Shown: positions 30,301 through 39,661 of the stretch, one piece after another | How the letters are laid out: each line of letters opens with the position of its first letter | How positions within the stretch are numbered: position 1 is the stretch's first letter | NCBI GenBank assembly: GCA_964036195.1 | Contig: OZ038458.1 | Coordinates: forward strand, 16,629,832 to 16,693,831 | Length of the DNA stretch: 64,000 nt | DNA from: Sphaerolaimus hirsutus | Lineage: Eukaryota; Nematoda; Chromadorea; Monhysterida; Sphaerolaimidae | Direction: 5' to 3' | Notes under the pieces: generated by a model | What the model was told of the DNA's origin: nothing | What the model saw: only the letters and a program-made list of their open reading frames with translations | Database searches by the model: none | Translations under genes and position numbers: made by a program

Positions 30301-33300
30301 TCGTGTGTTACAGAGGTGACAACGGAGAATACTATGTGAACTTGTTGACGCCGAAAGAATACAAACTGTGGAAGGTGGGCGGCGGTAGACAAAAGTTTGA
30401 TGTGGCTGATGGAGAAGGTCTGTTCTCAAGCTAAGGAACTGGATATAAATACCTACCATAAATTCTCGATTGATGTGACTGTCGTATTATTGTTTTCAGC
30501 ACATTTTTAGGGGTCGCACTATTGGAGGGATTGCATTTTATTCTGCCTTGACTCAATGACTCAACTGTCTACATAACTGAGCATGACATTGTAAACACTT
30601 TTTCAAGGTGTACCCAGAAGGAAGAAAAGGGATAAAATTGCTAAAGGTAGGTGAAAAATAATTCAAAATACCTATGTAATATAAGAAGATGTAGTACTAA
30701 TCATAGCTGAAAATAGTCAGTTAGACACATGAACGTATTATTTTTTAGGTTGGAGGTCGTATTATTGGATGGACTCAAACAACGTGCCCAAAGAGGTCAA
30801 ACTATTGGAGGAGTCACTCTATTGGAGGGGGTCACAATAATAGAGAATTTATGGTATTTTACATTTTTGTTTCATGTGATTCTCTTGCAGGCGCTATTGG
30901 CCAGGGTGGAATTCACGGCAGAACCACAACAGTGCCACCCGATGTGACAATGCACATTACTACAGAAAGATCAACAGAAATTGATGTTAATGTACCATCC
31001 GACACCAACAAAGCAACACCTGATGATAACTCTCCAATATCAGATAATGCGGAAAAGACAACTGAGCCAAATCTGACAGAAGATGTACCAGACAGTGGAT
31101 TGATCCCAGAATGGATCAATGACAATGCAATGAATGACAGAGGGACAGAGAATGCGGATCAGGCAATCAGATATGTTAGAAAAACAACAATTGGTCTAAC
31201 AGATTTTAACAAAGAAAATCAGAAAATAATATCAGAGAATGTAGATCCAACTGTTGCAGATGTTATAACTACAGTGTCAGGGATGACAAATCTTGGGGAT
31301 TCAGACAATGAGAGTGCAGAGCATCTAGGTCCAGCAACTGAGGATGTTTTTGGTACAAAACCAGACGCCACAGATGTTGGCATTCAAGATAATGACATAG
31401 AAAGAAATGTATCTCCAACAATTGACAACAATATTAGTACCCCACTGGGCAGTCCATATTTTGGGTATAGAATTCCAGGCTACAATAAGTTTACAGAGAA
31501 TGTGAATCCAACAACTGGAAATTTATTGAGTACAACAGCAGACAGCATAAATTTTAAGACTGCAAATGATTACACCAAAGAACATCTAAATCCATTAAAT
31601 GGAGATTTTATTTCTAAAAAACCACACACCTCAAATTTTGGGGCTTCAGACAATGATAGCACAAAAGATGTAGATGCAAAAAGATTGGATGTTCTGAGTA
31701 CAACAGTAGATACCACAGATGTTGGGGCTCCAGATGATAACAGTACAGAGCATGGAGATCAAACAGATTGGGATGCTAAAGTCACAACATCAGGCTCCAC
31801 AGATGTTGAAACTCCAGAAAATGACATAGAAGAAAATGTATATCCAACAAGTGAAGATGGTATTAGTACCCCACTGGGCATTCCAAGTCTTGGGTATACA
31901 ACTCCAGGCTACAATGAGTTGACAGAGAATGTGAATCCAATGACTAGGGATGTTTTGAGTACAACAGCAAGTGTTAAAGATATTGCGAGTCCAGATGACC
32001 GCAGTACAGAGCATGGAGATCAAACAGATTGGTATGCTAAAGGCACAACATCAGACTCCACAGATGTTGATACTTCAGATGACAGCAGTATAGAGCATGG
32101 AAATCAAACAGATTGGGATGCTAAAGGCACAACATCAGACGCCACAGATGTTGATACTTCAGATGACAGCAGTATAGAGCATGGAGATCAAACAGATTGG
32201 GATGCTAAAGGCACAACATCAGACTCCACAGATATTGATACTTCAGATGACAGCAGTATAGAGCATGGAGATCAAACAGATTGGGATGCTAAAGGCACAA
32301 CATCAGACTCCACAGATGTTGATACTTCAGATGACAGCAGTATAGAGCATGGAAATCAAACAGATTGGGATGCTAAAGGCACAACATCAGACGCCACAGA
32401 TGTTGATACTCCAGATGATAGCAGTACAGAGCATGGAGATCAAACAGATTTGGATGCTAAAGGCACAACATCAGATTCCACGGATGTTGGGTTTCCAGAT
32501 GATAACAGTACAGATGATGGAGATCAAACTGATTTGGGTGCTAAAGGCACAACATCAGACACCACAGATGTCGGGATTCCAGATGATAACAGTACAGATA
32601 ATGGAGATCAAACAGATTTGGATGCTAAAGACACAACATCAGACTCCACAGATGCCGGGATTCCAGATGCTAACAGTATAGATAATGGAGATCAAACAGA
32701 TGTGGATGCTAAAGGCACAACATCAGACTCGACAGATGTAAGGATTCCAGATAATAACAGTACAGATAATGGAGATCAAACAGATTGGGATGCTAAAGGC
32801 ACAACATCAGACTCCACAGATATTGAGACTCCAGATAATGGAATAGAAGAAAATGTATATCCAACAATTGAAGATAATATAAGTACCCCACTGGGCATTC
32901 CAAATGTTGGGTATACAACTCCAGGCTACAATGAGTTTACAGAGAATGTGAATCCAACGACTGGGGGTGTTTTGAGTGCAACATCAGACACTGCAGATGT
33001 TGGGACTGCAGATGATGGCAGTACAGAGCATGGAGATCAAACAGATTGGGGTGCTAAAAGCACAACAACAGACACCTCAAATGCTGGGGCCATGGGAGAT
33101 GACGCCAACAACCATGTGGATACAACAACTGGCGATTTCACCGGAACAACACGAGATTATTTTGCACCAGATCACATCAAAACAGTCATGGATTTTACAA
33201 CAAGGAATAGTGAAGGCACTCCCAAAAATGCCTGGACACCAGACGTCGTTGGCCCGGCATCTGAAGAAACAAGCGTGAAGAATCAATGGACACCCAAACC

Positions 33301-34707
33301 CAAAGTTACAGGAACCAAAGTCCCTACAGCTTGGGATAGTATGGGCAGTGGAACGAGCCCCGGAGACATCCAGACACCTGACTTACAAACTGAAGCGGCC
33401 ATGGAATATACAACAGATAGTGGAGATAAGAACACGCAAACAAGCACAGAATATCATGTACCTCCAGGTGCACTGGGACCTTATCCTCCAGGTACGTCGA
33501 GATTGGGGATCAAATGACATTTGACAAATTGGGGTGTCATTTTATATTTATTTGACAAATTTGAACGCCGTGTTACGTGTTACAATGTCTAGGACAGTTA
33601 CAATGTCCTGGGGCTGGGGCCAGTTCCGCAAATTGAGAAGTAAAATGGCAAAAGCGAAGTGAATTGAGAAGTAAAATGGCAAAAGCGAAGAGAAATCATT
33701 TTTTACTTCGCTTCTGCAATTTACTTGTCATTTCACTTTACTTTTGCCATTTTACTTCTCACTTCTCAATTGGCGGAACTGGCACCTGAACTGAGGCCAG
33801 ACTCGCACCCTTGAAAATGGCATATCAAGTGTCGTGTAAAATGTAAATGTAAATTTCACATCATACATCAATTACACTTCGCTCCCATTAGGTATTTACA
33901 ATGTATCTCATTCCATTCACAGATGTCCCTGAACCTCTACCCGGAATATATCACTGTGAGGACCACGCGTCCATCTGCAAATCGCTCGCTTCCATTTGCA
34001 CTGTAGTGCCCAAAAAGCGCAAATATCAAAATAAGACACCTCAACATCAGAAAGATGTCTCGAAGCAGCCATGCCCCTGCTCAAGGGACGCATGTGGTTG
34101 TGGCGGCCGGCGCACGCTGAATTTCCTTGTCGTAAAGAATTTGGTCGAAAGAATGTGCCCTCTCAGCTGTCGCAAATGCGCCCGGAAATATACTGGTGAG
34201 CTTTGTCGAACGAATACATAAATGTAATTACCGTATATCCTCGAATAAGACCACCACAGGGGAGTATTTTTCGTCGGAGTTTTTGAGGGGCGAGTTATTC
34301 TAGGGGGAAGACTTATACGATGGGGGAGTGATTTTTTCCTCAGAAGTATATTATGTATCTGTTGTCGCTGGTGTAGGCTAATTTTTGTTTCATTTCACAC
34401 ATATCACTGCATTTGCAGCCCAAATGTAGCTTTAATGTGTCTGTCTGACATCATTGACTGTTTTTAAATTGACCCAACATCTTTTCCACCTATCACAGAG
34501 TGGGGAGTTTTTCAAGTGTGGGAAATTATTCAAGGGGGTTATTTTTTTCTCACTTGGCCAACAGGGGGAGTTATTCAAAGGGGGTCTTTTTCGAGGATAT
34601 ACGGTACTGACAATAATACCTCATGAATCTTTACAAAACTCGCAGACGCTGATATCCGAGCATCGGCGGACTTGTTGACGTCATTGTTTGGTGGAAAGGA
34701 CTGCTGA
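24330..34707 (+). CDS. Gene B: MIG-18-like repeat protein, paralogue of gene A, with acidic repeat linker
   Basis: Exons: about 24330-24572 (5' limit unresolved), 25997-26113, 26184-26339, 26569-26694, 27082-27216, 29142-29264, 29364-29487, 30224-30417, 30891-33491, 33923-34195, 34646-34707; phases match gene A exon by exon. The first eight repeats align with gene A (GGRDVITCNPGEKW, GVKVKCIRD, GCLYWDDM, AWIFR). Gene A has no intron where B has 27217-29141. The 2.6 kb exon is unlike gene A: an 866-residue Asp/Thr/Ser-rich linker with ten contiguous 28-residue repeats. The C-terminus has Cys-rich and ShK-like sequence (LVERMCPLSCRKC), then a short exon matching gene A's last. Likely secreted or matrix protein; function not known. 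Confidence 0.75.
24887..25371. mobile_element. GGGGCCAGTTCCGCAA-family inverted-repeat element
   Basis: CAGGGGCCAGTTCCGCAAGTG and CACTTGCGGAACCGGCAC are the ends. The arms are AGTTAAGAGT/ACTCTTAACT repeats, and the centre carries a TGTATCCAAATCTTA hairpin. In intron 1 of gene B (as numbered from 24330). Confidence 0.7.
25378..25700. repeat. Long inverted repeat
   Basis: Arms of about 150 bases (AATTTTTCATGGACAATATG with CATATTGTCCATGAAAAATT; CAGCTGAAGAAAAATCAATT with AATTGACTTTTCTTCAGCTG) around a centre near 25535. Foldback element without coding potential. Confidence 0.75.
26375..26521. mobile_element. TACCGTA-family MITE (TTTCTTCTAATAGAACGG subtype)
   Basis: TACCGTATTTCTTCTAATAG and TATGAGAAGAAATACGGTA flank CAATAGAACGGCA repeats. 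In an intron of gene B. Confidence 0.7.
26755..26935 (+). mobile_element. Introner-family copy with damaged 3' end
   Basis: CAGGGGTCACTCCCAGACCCT, then TCATGCAAATTGTCAAATGTC, ending GACAGGGCATTTGACAGGG. The 3' GGGACTGCCCC terminus is missing. In an intron of gene B. Confidence 0.5.
27316..28657. mobile_element. hAT-like element rich in CACCGGTGCC repeats, copy 2 (contains a nested MITE)
   Basis: Nearly the same sequence as 21421-22367 (TAGTGATGTAAAGGCACC to GGTGCCTTTAACATCACTA), but split at 27663 by a TACCGTA-family element. No clear target duplication is seen at its ends. Confidence 0.75.
27663..28065. mobile_element. TACCGTA-family MITE with proven TA target duplication
   Basis: CCGTATATCCTCGAATAA to TTATTCAAGGATATACGG flanked by TA (27661-27662, 28066-28067). 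The uninterrupted hAT copy at 21421-22367 reads AAATATACCTACTG at this point, which is the empty site. Confidence 0.85.
28777..29117. mobile_element. MITE with CACAGCGAAACACAGCTCTC termini
   Basis: CACAGCGAAACACAGCTCTCC and GGAGAGCTGTGTTTCGCTGTG are inverted; inside are GGCAGCGAGTTG repeats. It ends just before exon 29142 of gene B. Confidence 0.75.
29797..30157. mobile_element. TACCGTA-family MITE (TTTCCTCGAAATACC subtype)
   Basis: TACCGTATTTCCTCGAAATAC and ATTTCGAGGAAATACGGTA; G-rich interior. In an intron of gene B. Confidence 0.7.
30454..30857. mobile_element. TACCGTA-family MITE, diverged
   Basis: TACCATAAATTCTCGATTG to ATAGAGAATTTATGGTA, interior GGTCGCACTATTGGAGGG; related to 17353-18080. 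It lies just before the 2.6 kb exon of gene B. Confidence 0.6.
31984..32823 (+). repeat. Ten coding tandem repeats of 84 bp (28 residues) in gene B
   Basis: Consensus unit reads DTSDDSSIEHGDQTDW followed by DAKGTTSDSTDV. Ten units are contiguous and in frame, and single units recur at about 31726 and 33001. Acidic, Thr/Ser rich and probably disordered. Confidence 0.85.
33614..33788. mobile_element. GGGGCCAGTTCCGCAA-family element with CTG duplication
   Basis: CTG-GGGCCAGTTCCGCAAATTG to CAATTGGCGGAACTGGCAC-CTG; arms GAGAAGTAAAATGGCAAAAG. In an intron of gene B. Confidence 0.75.
34229..34606. mobile_element. TACCGTA-family MITE
   Basis: TACCGTATATCCTCGAATAAG to TTTTCGAGGATATACGGTA, in the last intron of gene B. 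Confidence 0.75.
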
Positions 34708-34762
34708 ATTGAAACGATTTGTGTGAAATGCTGAAAAAAAACTTCTGATGTAGTGTGATCAC

Positions 34763-34768
34763 AATAAA
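34763..34768 (+). promoter_or_regulatory. Poly(A) signal of gene B
   Basis: AATAAA 56 bases after the stop codon of gene B. Confidence 0.5.
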
Positions 34769-35039
34769 ATAAAATTTATCGTCTCGTGTCGATTTAATGT
34801 GTGGTAAAATAGAAATCTCATAAAGCTCATGCGTGAACGTATTTACAGTGGTATCAGCGCTATTATCATGCATCCGAGCTTCCTAGAGAAAAAGCTCAAA
34901 TAACCCGCATGCATTGTAACCATGGAAACGTAGGTGCTTACTCGTCACGGGCGGCACTCAATTCAACCTCGTATGTCAGTAAAATTGAACAATTTTAGAG
35001 CGGCCGCCTCTCAAAAGACAAAGTACGTACCTAATTTTA

Positions 35040-35250
35040 CTGGACCTGGTCCCAGACACTGTAAAATGCCCTGTAACGTGTTAAATGTCCTGCAAAGCTA
35101 AGTCATGCAAAATTCCCTGCAAATGAAATTTAAAGTGTGAAAGCGCATGTAAAATGCACTATTTTCTATTTTACATAACTTTTGACACTTTGCATGACAC
35201 TTGACACTTCACAAGGCATTTCACAGTGCCCGGTAGTACCCCCCCCCCCG
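35040..35250 (+). mobile_element. Introner-family copy upstream of LZTFL1
   Basis: GGTCCCAGACACTGTAAAATG to CACAGTGCCCGGTAGTACC, with TCATGCAAA and CTTTGCATGACA inside. It ends about 9 bases before the LZTFL1 start codon, so it may form or lie within a 5' UTR intron. Confidence 0.55.
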
Positions 35251-35258
35251 AGTGCGTC

Positions 35259-37639
35259 ATGTCGACCCCGGCCCCGGTGGCCCTACCGCGGGCAGCGGGC
35301 GACCTGGGCGTGTCGCCGCACCACGAGCGCCAGCTAGTAGACCTGTTGCGTTTCTGGCGACTTCAAAGGGCGAGCCGCCTGCGAGCCGTGACCACCTGCT
35401 TTGAGGAATTGCAGCGCACCCGGCTCAACGACGCCACCTACACCAAGGATGAGGTGGTCCGCTTATTGGACGACCTCTCGCAGGTTGATTTGCAAGCTTG
35501 TGTGGGATTGTATGGTGCAGATTACGGATAGGTGCACAATTAAAATTGTTGATGCATCGGTGACCAGACTGTGCCGTTGTGCGGTGGTCAGGGGCCACTC
35601 CCAGACCCTGTAAAATGTAGAATGTCATGTAAACTGTAAAATGTCATGTAAAATGACCTGTAAAATGGAAAACAAAAGGTAAAAAAAACATAAAATACGA
35701 TTTGTAACTTGACAGGGAATTTTACTCGACTTTTGACACTTTGTATGACATTTGACAGGTTCTGGGAGTACTATTTACATGGAATATATATTGTGTCTGA
35801 CAGCACGGTGTATAATATAAAAACGTCAGCATTTTAGAAGTCAAAGCATACACAAAGTGTACATAATTGCCTCACAACAAAAATAGACTTTAACAATAAG
35901 TCCCCAAATCAGCAATCAAAACATATTCACATTAACCAAGCAAAAACCCAGGTAGTCCACGCGGAAACCGAGGGCGAGCTCCTGAACGCGTCGCACACGT
36001 GCATGCTGCTGGTGCGGCAGCTGTGCGGCCAGGCCGACCAGTGGCACTTGCGGCTGCAGGTCGACCTGAACGAGTTGCAGAGCAAGGAGCTACTTGACGC
36101 TGTCGGCGCGTATGAGAAACACCATGTGGATGCCATGGCCGCCAGCAGGAACCGACCGCAGATCACCGTGCTCAAGGTTCCATATGGGGCCAGGGGGCTG
36201 TTCCGCAAATTGAGAAGTGAGAATTATACGGCAAATGCTATGTGAAATGAGGAGTGAGATATGAATTGAGAAGGAAATTGGCAAAGGCGAAGAGAAATTA
36301 CTTTTTTTTAGTCCGCTTTTGCCAATTTACTTGCTGTTTCACTTCACTTTTACCCATTTTTTTCTCAATTCACTTCGCATTTTCCATTTTACTTTTCACT
36401 TCTCAATTTGCGGAACTGGCACCAGTTAAATGATTATAGACTATTTATTATCAGTGTTCTTTTTGTTAGACATTGGCACCAGTGGTCGCGCCGCCGGCCG
36501 ACGCCGAGTTGCACTCTGAAATGGAACGACTACGCGCCGACAATGTGCGATTGCAGCAGAAGCTTGAATCTGCGGAACGTGCGGTCGCGCAGCAGAGTGA
36601 CCGCTTGAAGGATCTGAACACGGCTCGTAAAGAGGTGCTTGACCAGCCGTACTAATCACACACACTGCATTTGCTTGAATAATTCCTACCTTGAATAACC
36701 CCCTCTTGAATAATTCCCCCAATGTAGGATGAATGAGGAAAAAGAAATTTCCCACCTCGAATAATCCCCCCCCCCCGTAAGATGAATGAGGAAAAAAACC
36801 CGCTTTGAAAAATTCCCCCTTTAAGGATTAATAATTCCCCCTTTACATATGATCAACTTGTTAGGTCGGATTTCGACAAGAATGGCAATTTTTGTGTTAA
36901 TAAAGTATATTTTATAGAATGACTTGATAGAAACATGCTTGAAAATTTTGACTTGAAAATAATTTCCATCCCTTTGAATCATCCCGCCTTCAATAATTCC
37001 CCCTCATAAAAATCAACCCCAGAGGAATTATTCGAGCAAATACGGTATATAAATCATAATCACACCTCATTAACCAAATCCCACCCAATACGCGAACAGA
37101 GCTTAGCTGAAGAGAACAAACCAGTGGACCAGTCAGCCGAGGAAGCGGCCGCCTGGCAGGGCCGCATGTCGCAGCTGCAATCGGCGCTCACCGACGCCCA
37201 ATCGCAGAAAATGGCCCAGGTGTCAATGCCAGACACTGTAAAATGCCGTGTAAAATGTCAAATGTCACGCAAAGTGTCAAAAGTCATGTAAAATTCCCTG
37301 CAAAATGGCAAACGTAGGTTTATCATTTTCCAGGGCATTTTACATGACTTTTGACACTTAGCATGACATTTTACATATTACATGACATTTTACAGCGTCC
37401 GGGACTGCCCCCAGGAGGCCGCGCTGCACGAACAGCTCACGGGAGCGCACAAACAGCTGCTCAGCGTCAAGGCGCAGCTGGAGATGACCGAAACGGAGCT
37501 GGAGAAGAAGTTCTCCAAAACCAACGCGTATAAGAATATGAAACAGATGCTGATGTCCAAAAACAAGCTTGTCAAGGAGCTGCGAGCCAGACTCAAGCAG
37601 CACGAGCCCGATACGCAAGATGTGGTTGATGACGATTGA
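35259..37639 (+). CDS. LZTFL1: Gene D: leucine zipper transcription factor-like protein 1 (LZTFL1/BBS17)
   Basis: Exons: 35259-35483, 35952-36176, 36470-36634, 37100-37219, 37415-37639; 319 aa, against about 299 in human. Strong resemblance to LZTFL1 along the whole length: an N-terminal helical region (HHERQLVDLLRFWR, FEELQRTRL), VVHAETEGELLNASHTCMLL, a central coiled coil, and the C-terminal LEMTETELEKKFSKTNAYKN with a final HEP motif. The family regulates BBSome and ciliary cargo trafficking in the cytoplasm. Exons 4 and 5 are separated by exactly one introner element, and the family's coiled coil runs unbroken across it, so the splice is firmly supported. Start at 35259 is the first ATG fitting the family's short N-terminus. 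Confidence 0.93.
35585..35770 (+). mobile_element. Introner-family copy within intron 1 of LZTFL1
   Basis: CAGGGGCCACTCCCAGACCCTG to GACAGGTTCTGGGAGTAC. Here both termini have the GGGGC-like form, and the element does not coincide with the intron edges. Confidence 0.6.
36191..36425. mobile_element. GGGGCCAGTTCCGCAA-family element with CAG duplication
   Basis: CAG-GGGGCTGTTCCGCAAATTG to CAATTTGCGGAACTGGCAC-CAG. The 3-bp direct repeat matches the target of the introner family. In intron 2 of LZTFL1. Confidence 0.75.
36662..37046. mobile_element. TACCGTA-family MITE (TTTGCTTGAATAATTCC subtype)
   Basis: GCATTTGCTTGAATAATTCC to TTATTCGAGCAAATACGGTA, in intron 3 of LZTFL1; related to 3893-4231. 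Confidence 0.65.
37220..37414 (+). mobile_element. Introner element forming intron 4 of LZTFL1 (GT-AG)
   Basis: Begins GTGTCAATGCCAGACACTG directly after exon CAG and ends CCGGGACTGCCCC-CAG directly before GAGGCC. Excision joins SQKMAQ to EAALHEQL in frame. Confidence 0.88.
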
Positions 37640-37735
37640 GCTGTGAATGCTATTATTACTATACTAGTGAATACTATTCGAAATTATCAAATGGTGTGTC
37701 CTTGTGCCTATTGTGTAAACTCTATTGCACATCGC

Positions 37736-37741
37736 AATAAA
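37736..37741 (+). promoter_or_regulatory. Poly(A) signal of LZTFL1
   Basis: AATAAA about 100 bases after the stop codon. Confidence 0.55.
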
Positions 37742-38432
37742 TTATTTCAATTTGCCATTATATTTATGAGAAACTCCACCCGTGTAAACTAGGTATATAA
37801 AGAAAATGTAACGCAAAATCACATAAAAGCACCCAAGATATCTCAATATCAAGGAGATTTGGACAGCTCGAATAAGAAATGTAGACACGGTCTAGCTTAT
37901 ACTTCGTTCAACATGATGTTTTGGTGGTTCACGAGATAGCAAACTCTCTCGAAAAGTGTCTATTTTTTAACTGTATTTTTTCTAAAACAACTTTTCGAAT
38001 TTCCATTTTTTCTGAAAATAGTTTTCAAATTTTTGAATTTAATTTTCACATTTTTGAATACCTCTGTTTACTTTTGGAATTACTTTCTTATTAATTTTCG
38101 ATTTTTAGGCATCAAATTATTCCATTTTCGAATTGTTCTGGCGAATTTTGAAAATAATTACATGTTTTACAGCCCTCCATCCATCTGCACAGTTTTGTTC
38201 TGCCGTTATGCATAGGTCCATGGGAAATAGACGTACCTAATGATCACCTGAAATTTGCATTTACAACTTAAACTAACAAAAGACACTTTTCAAACTTCCT
38301 TATTTTCGAACTTTTCTATTTAAAAAAATCGATTTAAAAAGTGTTTTTAAAGGGTGGAATAAAATTCGAATTTTTGTTTGCCATCGTTACTGATGGTTCA
38401 CAGTTATTTTCTATCACACTGGGAAGTAGTGT

Positions 38433-38912
38433 CAGTACTACAGAGTTGTTAAAATGCACGTACATTTACTTGAAAAATACGCGTACGCGAGTACGCGGTA
38501 AATATATTTATATATATACTTTAAAAAAAGTAATGTACTTACTTTTACGCGTACATTTTTTAACTGCACACGTAGAGAAAATGTATTTTTGTTCGAAAAT
38601 CACAAGTTTCTGTTGCTAAAATAAGAAAATTTTGAAGAAATCATATCATTTTTTCAAAAAATACTAAATAATCACTAAAAAACGACATCTATTATGTCTT
38701 CCAGTGTAAAACTCGCTCTCACATGATTTCGAGTGGAAAAGTACTCGTTTTTACATTTTCCTGGGAAAAAGTATTTTACTCACATTTTCGCATGAGTACG
38801 AGTAAAAAAAGTATTTTACATTTTCTATACTATGTGGTGAGTAAAAAATAAATACTTACATTTACATATACTTTTTGAAAAAGTTTAGTAATTCTAACAA
38901 CTCTACAGTACT
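38433..38912. mobile_element. Inverted-repeat element with TACTACAGAGTTGTTA termini
   Basis: CAGTACTACAGAGTTGTTA and TAACAACTCTACAGTACTG are inverted; the arms hold AAGTACTTTTAC-like repeats. A related remnant surrounds 61540-62620. No ORF. The rest of 37742-39660 is AT-rich with nothing recognised. Confidence 0.6.
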
Positions 38913-39661
38913 GTTATATCAGAAATCGTAACATATGCCCCCCTTTATTCTTCAACAAAGGGACGGCAATCAAGAAAAGTTTGACATATGAGTCAACATA
39001 AAAAATGGATTTTAGCAGAAATCACAACTTATAATGCTATCTCATAGCTCCACAGCCATAACCTTGCTATATGTACCATCAAAAAGTACTTCCACTTGTC
39101 TGATATACCTGTATATTTTAACGCTGCACATTTCTCACTGGCTGGCACTTGGCAGTGACACTTTCTGAAATGATAGCGCCAAGCGCCAAAAGCGCCATGG
39201 CGCTTTTTGCTTTTGCGCTAGTGCCAGATGCCGGTGCCACGGCGTTTTTCCATCACTAATCAACACAGATGTGTATTTATCTGCTCTCTCATTAAATACA
39301 AATATTATCTACCTAGATATATTTATGTTAACAAGAGCAACCACATAAATATATGCAATAAAAGGTCGCTACAGACTTCTTGTAAATGGTTGGTGGCCGG
39401 ACGCAGACGCGCTGTGTTTGATCAGGCTCCATCGTGGCTGGCGAGATTCAATTCTACAGTCGATGCAGCAAAATAGGCATCATGTAAATATCTTATTCAA
39501 AATATCATCTTCACGTAAAATCAGGCAGTGTTTATTGTAAAAAAAACTCCTTTCCATGCCGAAAAATATTTAAAAAAAGTGAAGAAAACCCAACAGAAAA
39601 CACAACTCGGCCCGGATTGAAGCTGATTGACACAAAACTTCACAAGAAGTTCACCCGGAAG

